A stretch of 64,000 nucleotides of DNA. It comes from Lachnospiraceae bacterium (lineage in GTDB: Bacteria; Bacillota; Clostridia; Lachnospirales; Lachnospiraceae). The notes beneath the pieces are model-generated. The model was not told the DNA's origin. It did not search any database and saw only the letters and a program-made list of their open reading frames with translations. Each line of letters opens with the position of its first letter. Positions within the stretch are counted from its first letter, which is position 1. Position numbers and translations under genes: made by a program. This document shows, one piece after another, positions 49,659-57,259 of the stretch. The stretch spans positions 21,481-85,480 of the forward strand of contig JAFVSN010000037.1 in assembly GCA_017503735.1 (NCBI GenBank), in the 5' to 3' direction.

Positions 49659-51574
49659 TCATACTCCTTTCTTGTACTCGTCCTCTTTGCCCGGCAGCAT
49701 CTGTCCGAAAATAGCAACAAGCACATTACGGACAATGGAGTTGCCGGCCTGTTTATAAAGCTGTGTATTGCTGTTCACCGCTTCCGCTTTGTGGAAGTCC
49801 TGGTCCGAGAAGTCCATGAGTTTCCAACATTCAAGCGGAGTCAGTTTACGGATGCGGTAACGTGTCAAAACGTGATGATTTGCATAACCATGTGTACCGG
49901 CCACAAGATTTGGAGATAACCCATCATCCGAAACCACCGTCCCGCATTGACTTCCCTCGTTTGAAATCTGCCCTACTTTCTCAATAACCTTTGGAATATT
50001 ACCGCTACCACCACCGGCTTTTACTGCTCTAACTAATCCATTAGAGTCATAAACATTTTGCTCGAAGTGCCACCCATTATCACTTAAGCCTTTTAATGGA
50101 TTTATAACCTCTGCTTTCTCGATTCTACAAATCTCACTCTCCGTTGCCGTAAGAGTCGGACACACATCTCCACCCTCTTGCACTCTTCCTCTTCTCGTTT
50201 TGGAGCTAGGGAAACTCAGGTCTGCCACCCCCCCCTATTTTGCATTCGATGTATCCTTCTTTGGTTGCTTGTTTGATTTTTACCGTTTCCATAACCATAT
50301 TGTCCTTCTGCACGCTCGTTATCGTGTTGCAGATACCTTGACTGTTCGGCTCTAACCTTTGTTCCGTTGGTGCGCCTACGGTTCTGTCCGAAGGATTCTC
50401 CGGATTTCTTCCTCTCATGGCAACTATTGTTTTATCTTCAATTATCATAGGTTGCTTGTACCCCCCCTGCATCGTATTAAGTGTAGGGGCAATATAATTT
50501 TGGTCGTATACATTTCCGGCATAATTACCGCCTGTAAAACCGAATATATTGCCTAATCTTTTTTCCATTCAATCACTCCATTACTTTCGTAGTTGCTCAA
50601 ACCCTTGTAATCTCGTGACAACAAGGTACATGAAACATCCGCCTTCCTTGCACTCGGTTCTCTGCTCTCGTCAGAACTTCCCATATTCTTCAACCACACC
50701 GCTTCCTTCTGCCCTATGGTTGCTGATTCCTCGGTCTGTTCGTGCTGCGATGCAGTTTGCGATGTCGATTCTTCTCGGCTCGTTAATCGAGAAGTCGATG
50801 CAAGTCTGCTCTGCTCTGAGGAATTGTACCGTCAGAAATCAACTTGTCAATCAATTTCTGTGCCTTTTCGTTGTTGATGTAATACTTCTCGTCAACCTCG
50901 TCCTCCAGGTAATCCTTCATGGTTTTTGTGAGAGGTATAGGCTTCGGAAACTCGTATCGGTAGTCACCCAGGATACTCACCATGAAACAGCGGTTTCTGT
51001 TCTGCGCTACACCGTAGTCCTTCGCATTCAAATCTTGCCAGTAATTCGAATACCCTTTCCCGCTAAGAAAATTTATCCAATTTTGAAAGTCTTCCATATT
51101 GCTTTTTCCGTGTACTTGTGGTACATTTTCCATAAGCAAGATTTGCGGAAGGTTGTCCAACTCATTTATCAACCGTTCTACTTCCCACAGTAGACCGCTT
51201 CTTGTGCCGCTCCCCTTTTTCATTCCCTTGCCGAGTCCAGCCACGGATAAATCTTGACAAGGGAATGAATAGGTGAGTATGTAACAATATTTCTCAGTTT
51301 CTGTTATTCCGAGGTCGCTGCCCCGTATCTTCGTAACATCCATCGGCGGAAAATTCGTTCCATGTATTGCGTTATAGCTTGCAATCGCATACTTATCAAA
51401 CTCCACTACCCTATGATGCTCGAAATCTGCTCCCAAATCTCTGAGTGCCATTGCCTGTGATCCGATGCCGGCGAATAACTCAATTAACCGTATCGGTTTT
51501 CGTATTTTGTATGCCTCTTGTGTAAGCTCAAATATATTTATCTGACCCTCACAAGTATACTTATCTCCAGTCAT
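49659..51574 (-). pseudogene. DNA (cytosine-5) methyltransferase broken into several reading frames
   Basis: The N-terminal 264 codons (51574-50783) hold the catalytic half: FAGIGSQAMAL (SAM site), SFPCQDLSVAG (catalytic PC), ENVPQVHG and the AKDYGVAQNRNRCF motif. The target-recognition part and the C-terminal IRKLTPLECWKLMDFSDQDFH...QAGNSIV continue in other frames. I trace five segments (frame changes near 50815, 50675, 50560 and 50226). The last change coincides with a run of eight G; seven G would restore ...CKIGGVADLSFP. The target region consists of repeated xxPTLxxxxGG-like modules. ATG at 51574 follows GAAAGGAGAAAGTCGG. Either a decayed gene or one with slippage sites. Confidence 0.8.
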
Positions 51575-52194
51575 CCGACTTTCTCCTTTCGTGCTTCCCA
51601 ATCAAACATCTTCTTGCCGAAGATAAAATCCGGTCTACCGGAGCGGTCTTGTCTGCGGTTTGCTTCCGTTATTTTCTCGTGACACGATGCACACACGCGC
51701 TGATCCTTCATCACCGCCTCTCCGCATAGGTAACACATACCAAAATCCGGTCTAAGCCTTCTTGGTACTCCGGTACTTTTTTTCCTTCTGTACTCGTTTA
51801 CCTTTTCAATGCACATCTTGCAACGCTTCTGTCCTTCCGCAGCCTTCCGCTTATTGCACCGTGTACAAATTCCTTTTGCAGAAGACTCGTGGTATATCTT
51901 CTTACTACTCTTTCTGTGAATCTCGTTATATCGTTCCCTGTCCCTTTTAAGGTCCCTTTTATACCGGTCCGCGTTGCAAAGAAGACACGCCCTCTCGTCG
52001 CCGTACAGCTTTTCCTTACGGCATCTCGGACATATACCGATGCTTATGTAATAGCTGTACCCTCTCCGACTGTTTTTATTGCCTTTCTCTTTACACTCTG
52101 AGCAGCGAACCCCGGATGTGTCATTTTCCTTCCCACACTTTACGCACAGACCATTCTTTTTCCGCTCGTTATACAAATCCTTGCTATAGGCCAC
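51571..52194 (-). CDS. Multi-zinc-finger phage protein (207 aa)
   Basis: About 207 residues from a GTG at 52194, chosen because AGAAAGGAG lies 7 nt upstream; the frame is open further but without a start signal. Five CxxC pairs (LCVKCGKEN, RCSECKEKG, ICPRCRKEK, ACLLCNADR, ICTRCNKRK, KCMICIEK-like, MCYLCGEAV, VCASCHEK) alternate with Arg/Lys/Tyr-rich helices, as in phage proteins that bind nucleic acid. No catalytic residues are evident. It sits between the HNH-like gene and the methyltransferase, overlapping the latter by 4 nt. Confidence 0.65.
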   Translation of the reverse strand: MAYSKDLYNERKKNGLCVKCGKENDTSGVRCSECKEKGNKNSRRGYSYYISIGICPRCRKEKLYGDERACLLCNADRYKRDLKRDRERYNEIHRKSSKKIYHESSAKGICTRCNKRKAAEGQKRCKMCIEKVNEYRRKKSTGVPRRLRPDFGMCYLCGEAVMKDQRVCASCHEKITEANRRQDRSGRPDFIFGKKMFDWEARKEKVG

Positions 52195-52336
52195 ATCTAT
52201 TCTCCTTTCTCCCCCACGATTGACGGTCATGGGGGATTTGAATAATCGTAGAACCAAATACACCGAATAAATGTGATATGCAAAACTGTCGGTGCATTTA
52301 TATCTAAGCAGCTTGCAGACGGGATGTAACAAGCTG

Positions 52337-52627
52337 TTATAGATAACTCTTTCCAAAAATCTCCCGGAAGCTCAACTCCGGGTATGTCTCTTCAAACTTC
52401 CTCTGCGCCATGGTTTTCAACGCGGTATCAAGTGTCTTGTTGAAATGAACCCCGGCGTTACTGCCGTTGTGATGCAGATAGCAGAGTGGAACGGTAAGCT
52501 TGTACTTTTCAGACCACTTCCGATTTGGACCAAAGAACACATGATGCACATGGGGATTCGGTGCACCGCATATGATGCAGTGGTCCATATCCTCGGCTAA
52601 TATGCTTTGTTTCTTTGTTTTTCCCAT
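52337..52627 (-). CDS. HNH/Ref-like nuclease, small
   Basis: 96 residues. CIICGAPNPHVHHVFFGPNRKWSEKY and VPLCYLHHNGSNAGVHFN supply two Cys and a His-His-x-x-x-Gly set similar to HNH and P1 Ref nucleases. Homologues lie next to recombination genes in many Firmicute phages, as here (NinB-like and ERF upstream). It overlaps the NinB-like gene by 31 nt. Activity is not demonstrated by sequence alone. Confidence 0.65.
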   Translation of the reverse strand: MGKTKKQSILAEDMDHCIICGAPNPHVHHVFFGPNRKWSEKYKLTVPLCYLHHNGSNAGVHFNKTLDTALKTMAQRKFEETYPELSFREIFGKSYL

Positions 52628-53136
52628 AATTCTATCGCTCTCCCCATTTCCTCAGACGGTGGCGGCGTTAATCCCATTTCCTTCATCTCGGAAACCACGC
52701 CATCAAGTAACCGGCTAAACTCTGCGGTATCGTAAGTCGATGAACCGAAGTAGCAAAGCATCTGTACCGCCTTCTGACCGTTTATATCAACCTCTCCTAT
52801 GACTTCGCATTCTCTCCACTGTGCCTTGACCGCATCCACCACAGCCGGTTTCACGCATATGTAAGTGAATTTTCCGTACCGTTTCAGCATCATCAGATAC
52901 ACATCCCACTTGTCGGCTCGGAGAACGGAGGCCATCTCGGAAAGACACGCCCACAGCATCCCATTTGCATCAAGTGACCGCCGTTTCTTATGTTTCCCGG
53001 CCTTAATATCAATCTTTTCAAGCTGTGCCAGTGCATTCAAATCATCCACCGGCTCAGTGTCGATTACGAAGGATACCATGAGTTTTTTGCTGACGATATC
53101 CCGCGCAACCGAGACTAACCTTCCAGTCGTGTCCAC
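52597..53136 (-). CDS. NinB-like recombination protein
   Basis: 179 residues. KHKKRRSLDANGMLWACLSEMASVLRADKWDVYLMMLKRYGKFTYI is the NinB signature (RSLDANAYFW-type), and the C-terminus has YGSSTYDTAEFSRLLDGVVSEMKEMGLTPPP, also typical. Lambda NinB (Orf) mediates recombination by binding SSB and single-stranded DNA. The partner ERF protein is encoded next to it. Start is GTG at 53136, AAGGAG about 11 nt upstream. Confidence 0.8.
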   Translation of the reverse strand: MDTTGRLVSVARDIVSKKLMVSFVIDTEPVDDLNALAQLEKIDIKAGKHKKRRSLDANGMLWACLSEMASVLRADKWDVYLMMLKRYGKFTYICVKPAVVDAVKAQWRECEVIGEVDINGQKAVQMLCYFGSSTYDTAEFSRLLDGVVSEMKEMGLTPPPSEEMGRAIELWEKQRNKAY

Positions 53137-53141
53137 CTACA

Positions 53142-53747
53142 TCACATCTCCTTGATTTTCGACCAATTATCCATCGCATTACGGAACTGATTCTCCGTCA
53201 TATCCTCGAACTTCTTGATCTTGTACAGCGTCAAAACCTTCTGAACATCGACTCCATCATCCGCACACTTCTTCGTGATTGCATCCACCTTCATTTTCGC
53301 AATCTTCATCTTCCCGACTTCTTTCACCTGTTTGTCGAACTCCTCTGCCGCCTTCATATTCTCGTCATCCGCATCCTTTGTATCATCCAACAGGAACAGA
53401 CCGTTCAATGCATACTTCCGAGCGTAAGAGGATGCCATACCGGTAATTTGGGAATCATCAGCACCCTTCTTGTCCTGTGCTTCCCTTGCGTTTGCAAAAA
53501 CCTCAATCTTCTCGTCGCTTTCCAAATCCCTCAGTGTTGCGGTGGCCTTTACATAAACCCTTTCACCAACCACAATCATCTCGTCCGAAAGAAGGAGCAG
53601 ACATTTTTCTCTTGCAAGAAAAGGTTTTGCCGCCTCACATATTCCCTCTGCACTTCTGTACTTGTATTTTCCGAACTCGTTATACAAGTTCTTCGGTACT
53701 TTTAGCTCCGTCTGTATTCTCAGCAGTTTCTCCATTAACCCGTTCAT
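53142..53747 (-). CDS. ERF-family single-strand annealing protein
   Basis: 201 residues. NLYNEFGKYKYRSAEGICEAAKPFLAREKCLLLLSDEM and DDSQITGMASSYARKYALNGLFLLDDTKDAD are the signature of the ERF superfamily, phage recombinases that anneal complementary single strands. The C-terminus is helical and binds partners. ATG at 53747 follows GGAGGATGTATCA; the ORF is open to 53819 without a ribosome site. It starts the recombination module. Confidence 0.88.
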   Translation of the reverse strand: MNGLMEKLLRIQTELKVPKNLYNEFGKYKYRSAEGICEAAKPFLAREKCLLLLSDEMIVVGERVYVKATATLRDLESDEKIEVFANAREAQDKKGADDSQITGMASSYARKYALNGLFLLDDTKDADDENMKAAEEFDKQVKEVGKMKIAKMKVDAITKKCADDGVDVQKVLTLYKIKKFEDMTENQFRNAMDNWSKIKEM

Positions 53748-53916
53748 TGATACATCCTCCCTTCTTCTCAAATTCTTCAACCGTAACTGTAAACGAAATA
53801 TCTCCGTCCGTGGATACAATCAATTCATCCATCATCATCCCCGCCAACAGCGCAGTCGGAAAACGCATCTCAATGTCGTTATATTTCTGATGTGCAACTA
53901 TCTTTACTCTTGTCAT
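53680..53916 (-). CDS. Small phage protein (78 aa)
   Basis: 78 residues: RVKIVAHQKYNDIEMRFPTALLAGMMMDELIVSTDGDISFTVTVEEF followed by a hydrophilic tail. No family recognised. ATG at 53916 follows GGAGGAGATTAAGC. It overlaps the ERF gene by 68 nt, unusually long for this operon, but the first two thirds lie in otherwise empty sequence with a strong ribosome site. Confidence 0.55.
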   Translation of the reverse strand: MTRVKIVAHQKYNDIEMRFPTALLAGMMMDELIVSTDGDISFTVTVEEFEKKGGCINERVNGETAENTDGAKSTEELV

Positions 53917-53931
53917 GCTTAATCTCCTCCG

Positions 53932-54135
53932 TTAATCCATCAAATCCTCTGTCCAAACCTCAAACAGCTTCCTGGCGCATCCATCGTGATACGTCTCACC
54001 GTCAATCTTAAAGCAAGTGTCCTCCTGTATGCGCTCTTTACACTTTCGGCATATCGGGAGTTTTAATAACTGTCTTTCCTGGTACGCCGAATACGCTTCC
54101 GCGTCTGCAACTGCGTCCCCTGTGTAAAAACCCAT
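53932..54135 (-). CDS. Small zinc-finger-like phage protein (67 aa)
   Basis: 67 residues. ICRKCKERIQEDTCFKIDGETYHDGCARK contains two Cys pairs with a His (CxxC, C...HxxC), reminiscent of LIM-like knuckles. The N-terminus is a short Ala/Tyr helix. Ribosome site weak (GTTGGTGCGGT). It is the first gene downstream of the intergenic iteron region. Confidence 0.5.
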   Translation of the reverse strand: MGFYTGDAVADAEAYSAYQERQLLKLPICRKCKERIQEDTCFKIDGETYHDGCARKLFEVWTEDLMD

Positions 54136-54180
54136 ACCGCACCAACTTTCTTTTTTTGCATTTTTCTTTCTACGAGGTTA

Positions 54181-54300
54181 TTATTTTCTCCTTTAGGGGA
54201 AAATATATAACCGAGTAGGTATATACTATCCTTGGAGTTTATTATTTGACTGTAAGGAAAATAATAAACGTAAAGGGTAGTATATTATCCTAGTCCTAAT
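54181..54300. other. AT-rich, inverted-repeat DNA adjacent to iterons (possible unwinding element)
   Basis: The gap between 54136 and 54455 has no gene. This part is very AT-rich and holds a perfect 10-bp inverted repeat GTTTATTATT (54237-54246) / AATAATAAAC (54260-54269). Next to it (54295-54327) is a run of CCTAAA-like hexamers. Such AT-rich DNA beside iterons is typical of replication origins. Confidence 0.5.
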
Positions 54301-54328
54301 ACTAAACCTATACCTAAACCTAAACCTC

Positions 54329-54439
54329 AGTGCGCCAACTGCACGCCAAATGTGCGCCAGTGTAACGCCGTTTGTATTACATTTGCCGTTCATTTGGCGT
54401 GCAAAATGTGCGCCGTTTGCGCGCCAAATTTACGCCTTT
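54329..54439. repeat. Seven or eight 11-bp iterons in the intergenic region (origin candidate 2)
   Basis: Four units in 11-bp register: AGTGCGCCAAC, TGCACGCCAAA, TGTGCGCCAGT, GTAACGCCGTT (54329-54372). One inverted unit follows (TTTGGCGTGCA, about 54393-54403). Then three more: TGTGCGCCGTT, TGCGCGCCAAA, TTTACGCCTTT (54407-54439). Consensus TGYRCGCCRWW, matching the cluster inside the initiator gene 9 kb away. Confidence 0.75.
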
Positions 54440-54455
54440 TTCCGGACGGGTTTTC

Positions 54456-54578
54456 TTACTCCTCGTCCTTAGAAAACTCAGTAACCATGCCGTTTTCAAC
54501 GGTTGCTCTGTACCCTTCACTTGCGTATAAATAGCAATCAAAAAGCGTAATATTTTCTAAAGAAATTTCTCTGTTCAT
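54456..54578 (-). CDS. Very small acidic phage protein (40 aa)
   Basis: 40 residues (MNREISLENITLFDCYLYAS, then a polar tail ending in KDEE). The ATG follows GAAAGGAGTTGCAGT, the same ribosome site used by the next gene upstream, which supports translation. Longer in-frame ORFs overlap that gene. Function unknown. It lies next to the iteron region. Confidence 0.55.
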   Translation of the reverse strand: MNREISLENITLFDCYLYASEGYRATVENGMVTEFSKDEE

Positions 54579-54597
54579 ACTGCAACTCCTTTCTCTT

Positions 54598-55065
54598 CTA
54601 ATAAGAAATAAAATCTTCCAATTCTTTACGCTCCGTTTCGTACTTCGAAATAATTTCGTTGATTTCCGTGATTTTTTTCTCACAAAGCACTCTGACCGAA
54701 AACGGAATTTTGAGTTTCTTTTCACTTGCCTTAAGTTCATCTTCTGCCGGTAAATCCTTCTCGACCGGTACCTCGTCAAAACCTTCGCAGAGATCTTCCG
54801 TCTGCGGCGTAGGTCTATCCGCTTCTTTCAGAATTTCCTTTACCTCTACAGACGGTTCCACACGCTCTCTGAACGTCTCAGAGGTTTTACTGCCCTTTCT
54901 CCCAGGCGTTCCCGGAAGCTGCCACTCCGGAATGCCATTCGCAAGCAAAATCTCCCGAATATGGTCTCTGCTACACTGGTTGAGATCTGCCAAAATCTTA
55001 ATCTGTTCTCTTCTGTTCTTTGCCGACTTGTATTCTCTTACAATGTCTAATGCTGTCATTGTCAT
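54598..55065 (-). CDS. Phage hypothetical protein with helix-turn-helix-like start (155 aa)
   Basis: 155 residues. The N-terminal 50 (ALDIVREYKSAKNRREQIKILADLNQCSRDHIREILLANG) look like a small HTH domain of the type that recognises an origin or operator. A linker with Pro/Glu and a C-terminal coiled coil (KKITEINEIISKYETERKELEDFI) follow. ATG at 55065 follows AGAGGAGTTGCAGT. Its place early in the operon suggests a regulator; no family is recognised. Confidence 0.65.
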   Translation of the reverse strand: MTMTALDIVREYKSAKNRREQIKILADLNQCSRDHIREILLANGIPEWQLPGTPGRKGSKTSETFRERVEPSVEVKEILKEADRPTPQTEDLCEGFDEVPVEKDLPAEDELKASEKKLKIPFSVRVLCEKKITEINEIISKYETERKELEDFISY

Positions 55066-55310
55066 ACTGCAACTCCTCTCTGCGCCATCTCTTCTCTCAG
55101 CGCGAAAATATCTTCCCATGTTAAAGCGTACTTCTCTAAAAATGCACCGGCTTTGATGTAATATTTTTTCTTTTTATCACCGGCAATTGAATCAATCGCT
55201 TCGGCAATGTCCGAAAAATCTCCTCGCCGTATGAGGTTCTGAAACCTCTGCCGGTCGATTCCTAAGAAGTAGCACGCTTCGTCGATGGTGATGTTCTTTG
55301 TGGCAAACAT
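55062..55310 (-). CDS. Small winged-helix-like protein, excisionase candidate (82 aa)
   Basis: 82 residues: FATKNITIDEACYFLGIDRQRFQNLIRRGDFSDI is a MerR/excisionase-type HTH, followed by a beta wing (KKKYYIKAGAFLEKYAL). Proteins of this shape in early operons act as excisionase or antirepressor. ATG at 55310 follows GAAAGGAGTGATTGC. It overlaps the downstream gene by 4 nt. The integrase and att arm sites make an excisionase expected somewhere in the prophage. Confidence 0.55.
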   Translation of the reverse strand: MFATKNITIDEACYFLGIDRQRFQNLIRRGDFSDIAEAIDSIAGDKKKKYYIKAGAFLEKYALTWEDIFALREEMAQRGVAV

Positions 55311-55328
55311 GCAATCACTCCTTTCACC

Positions 55329-55345
55329 GTCGCACAAAATGCGAC
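55329..55345. promoter_or_regulatory. Operator O1 within the early operon
   Basis: GTCGC-N7-GCGAC perfect dyad (55329-55345) between the Cro-like gene and the next early gene. The same dyad is at 55571-55587, and variants at 55636-55652 and 55677-55693. Confidence 0.65.
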
Positions 55346-55347
55346 TT

Positions 55348-55548
55348 TTAAGCCAAAAAAATATCGTAGGCATCAGAGTCACTAATCTCTAGTACTTCCT
55401 TGATTTTTGCCGCCTCACCGATCGTTATCTTTTCAGCGTCGTTAAGTTTACGATAAAGTGTGGCTCGGTCAACCCCAATCATCTTAGCAAGACTTTCGAT
55501 ATTCATTCCTCTTTCTACGATTTTACCTTTGAGCTTATTTACTTTCAC
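55348..55548 (-). CDS. Cro-like XRE-family regulator (66 aa)
   Basis: 66 residues, essentially one helix-turn-helix (MNIESLAKMIGVDRATLYRKLND) with short flanking helices. First gene of the leftward early operon, divergent from the CI-like repressor, so it takes the Cro position in the switch. Start is GTG at 55548 with AAAGGAAGTGATA upstream; the spacing is slightly long. Operators O1 and O2 flank the gene. Confidence 0.75.
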   Translation of the reverse strand: MKVNKLKGKIVERGMNIESLAKMIGVDRATLYRKLNDAEKITIGEAAKIKEVLEISDSDAYDIFLA

Positions 55549-55570
55549 TATCTATCACTTCCTTTCTGCT

Positions 55571-55587
55571 GTCGCTCAACATGCGAC
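55571..55587. promoter_or_regulatory. Operator O2, near the early transcription start
   Basis: Perfect GTCGC-N7-GCGAC dyad, located just downstream of the leftward promoter's -10 box. Occupancy would block early transcription. Confidence 0.7.
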
Positions 55588-55599
55588 TCTCTGTAATTG

Positions 55600-55628
55600 A
55601 TAATAGCATACAAGCAAAACAATGTCAA
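55600..55628 (-). promoter_or_regulatory. Leftward early promoter (PR-like)
   Basis: On the minus strand TTGACA (55623-55628) and TATTAT (55600-55605) are separated by 17 bp. It drives the Cro-like gene and the long early operon. Operators O2 and O3 flank it. Confidence 0.8.
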
Positions 55629-55635
55629 GATGTTT

Positions 55636-55652
55636 TTTGCATACCGTGCGAC
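55636..55652. promoter_or_regulatory. Operator O3 (degenerate)
   Basis: TTTGC-N7-GCGAC, one arm intact, between the two divergent promoters, directly upstream of the leftward -35. Confidence 0.5.
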
Positions 55653-55676
55653 TTTTTTTATTTTTCTCATTTTTCT

Positions 55677-55707
55677 TGTTGCATATTTGCGACATATGAT
55701 GTATAAT
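55677..55707 (+). promoter_or_regulatory. Rightward repressor promoter (PRM-like) with operator O4
   Basis: TTGCAT (55679-55684), 17 bp, TATAAT (55702-55707). A degenerate operator (right arm GCGAC at 55689-55693) lies within the spacer, so the repressor probably controls its own synthesis. Confidence 0.7.
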
Positions 55708-55733
55708 AGACTTACACGAAAGGTGGTGAGAAC

Positions 55734-56174
55734 ATGACTATAGGACAAAGAATCAGAGCGAGAAGAAAAGAGTTACATATAAGTGCGGACGAACTTGGAA
55801 AAATGTTAGGCAAGGACCGTTCAACGATATTTCGGTACGAAAAAGGAGATATTGAAAACCTTCCATTGGACATATTGAAGCCTATTGCTGACGCATTAGA
55901 TGTAACTCCATCATATCTTATGGGATGGGAACCAGAAATGGAACAAATTCCGTATCTCATGCAATACGCAAAAATGTCCGTTGCAATGGAGCTTTTGGAA
56001 GCATTAAGCGATGAAGGACTAGATAAAGCAATAGACCATCTTACAATACTAAAGAAGGCCTTTCCAAAAGAGGAAGAACCACTTCTTAACGCAGCACACG
56101 AGAGAACAGATATTGAAGTAACCGAAGAAATGAGAAAGCATGATGATGATATCATGGATGATGATAATTTTTAG
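55734..56174 (+). CDS. CI-like phage repressor (XRE family)
   Basis: 146 residues. N-terminal HTH at 1-65 (IGQRIRARRKELHISADELGKMLGKDRSTIFRYEKGDIENLPLDIL, then LDVTPSYLMGW). The C-terminal part is short, acidic and helical, with no LexA-like Ser-Lys protease domain, so cleavage must depend on another protein. The ImmA-like peptidase encoded next is the obvious candidate, as in ICEBs1. Start ATG at 55734 follows GAAAGGTGGTGAGAAC. Confidence 0.85.
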   Translation: MTIGQRIRARRKELHISADELGKMLGKDRSTIFRYEKGDIENLPLDILKPIADALDVTPSYLMGWEPEMEQIPYLMQYAKMSVAMELLEALSDEGLDKAIDHLTILKKAFPKEEEPLLNAAHERTDIEVTEEMRKHDDDIMDDDNF

Positions 56175-56225
56175 TCCGTATTATTGTACATAATTTTGGT
56201 TATAGTATGGTAGAGGTGAGATTAT

Positions 56226-56681
56226 ATGGGCTATGAAGATTTACTCATTGAGGCAGAAAAGGAAAATTTGATTGTAAAAGAAAAGCCACTGCAAGCACAC
56301 GATGGAAGAATAAAAGGTAATCGTATCGCAATCCGGAAGGACATTCCAACACTTGCCGAAAAGGCGTGCGTACTGGCAGAGGAAATCGGACATTACAAAA
56401 CGACTGTCGGAGATATTCTGCATCAAGATGATGTTTGTGATAAGAAACAGGAGAATGCCGCCCGTTTATGGGCCTATAATCGCCTTGTAGGGCTTCGTGG
56501 GATTATAGACGGATTCTTGCATGGGTGCAGAAACAGGGCGGAACTAGCGGAGTATTTGGGCGTTACAGAATCGTTCCTTCAAAACGCCATTGATTGCTAT
56601 AAGAGAAAATACGGTTTGTGTGTTACTGTAGATAATTACGTTATATACTTTGAGCCCGCGCTTGCGGTACTGATGGTATAA
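56226..56681 (+). CDS. ImmA/IrrE-family metallopeptidase
   Basis: 151 residues. The zinc-site region reads LAEEIGHYKTTVGDIL (residues 50-65), the usual ImmA sequence in which the first His of HExxH is replaced by Glu; Asn/Arg/Leu-rich helices follow. In ICEBs1 and several phages, ImmA cleaves the CI-like repressor after DNA damage or cell signalling. Located 51 bp after the repressor gene on the same strand, with AGAGGTGAGATTAT before the ATG. Confidence 0.85.
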   Translation: MGYEDLLIEAEKENLIVKEKPLQAHDGRIKGNRIAIRKDIPTLAEKACVLAEEIGHYKTTVGDILHQDDVCDKKQENAARLWAYNRLVGLRGIIDGFLHGCRNRAELAEYLGVTESFLQNAIDCYKRKYGLCVTVDNYVIYFEPALAVLMV

Positions 56682-56696
56682 AGAAAGGAGATACTT

Positions 56697-57104
56697 ATGA
56701 AGAAATTTGCTTTTTCTGTGGTTAAATTCTATGCAATACATCCGGTGATTACTGGATTTGCTTTTTTTGCTTTTGGTATACACTTCATTCCTCCTGCATT
56801 GTTTGCGTCAGATAACGATTGGGATTTCGTGCTAACATTGCTTGCTTTTTTTCCTCTTTTGCTCCTTATTTTTTCTCTCCGCATAGATTCAAGTAAAATG
56901 GTTGCTATTTCCTTTTCGCTATTTATCATTTGGTCAATTATCTTTGCAGTGATTCAATTTGAAGATTATGTCGGAGTATGGATACTCTATTTTGTTTCAT
57001 TTATTATATCTATATTCAACGCCATAGATATAGGTTACTTATATCATATGAGCATAGAGGAGCGTAATGAAATACGAGAAATAAAAAGAAAAAGAGGGTT
57101 ATAA
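56697..57104 (+). CDS. Membrane protein of the lysogeny module (135 aa)
   Basis: 135 residues with four hydrophobic helices (about 5-30, 38-58, 66-88, 92-115) and a basic C-terminus (EERNEIREIKRKRG). Co-transcribed with repressor and ImmA. Membrane proteins in this position can mediate superinfection exclusion; no family is recognised. AGAAAGGAGATACTT precedes the ATG. Confidence 0.65.
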   Translation: MKKFAFSVVKFYAIHPVITGFAFFAFGIHFIPPALFASDNDWDFVLTLLAFFPLLLLIFSLRIDSSKMVAISFSLFIIWSIIFAVIQFEDYVGVWILYFVSFIISIFNAIDIGYLYHMSIEERNEIREIKRKRGL

Positions 57105-57155
57105 TGATACATAAAACAAATCGCCCCGGGACCCAACCGGAGCGAAATGCCATGT

Positions 57156-57217
57156 AAGGGAAGTCCTCACATGAAACTATACTTTTTTAATCACAAGTAT
57201 AGTATACCACTTCCCTT
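57156..57217 (+). promoter_or_regulatory. Nested inverted repeats upstream of the integrase gene
   Basis: Outer arms AAGGGAAGT (57156-57164) and ACTTCCCTT (57209-57217); inner arms ACTATACTT (57176-57184) and AAGTATAGT (57195-57203). A long hairpin in the mRNA leader or a paired operator could control integrase synthesis. A GC-rich stem at about 57122-57143 precedes it. Confidence 0.5.
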
Positions 57218-57259
57218 TGATAAAGTCACGCATTTTTTGAGAAAGGAAGTGATTTTTTT

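Noticed and set aside
55548-55748. 66-aa minus-strand ORF between the Cro-like and CI-like genes
   Set aside because: It covers both divergent promoters and the operators and has no ribosome site.
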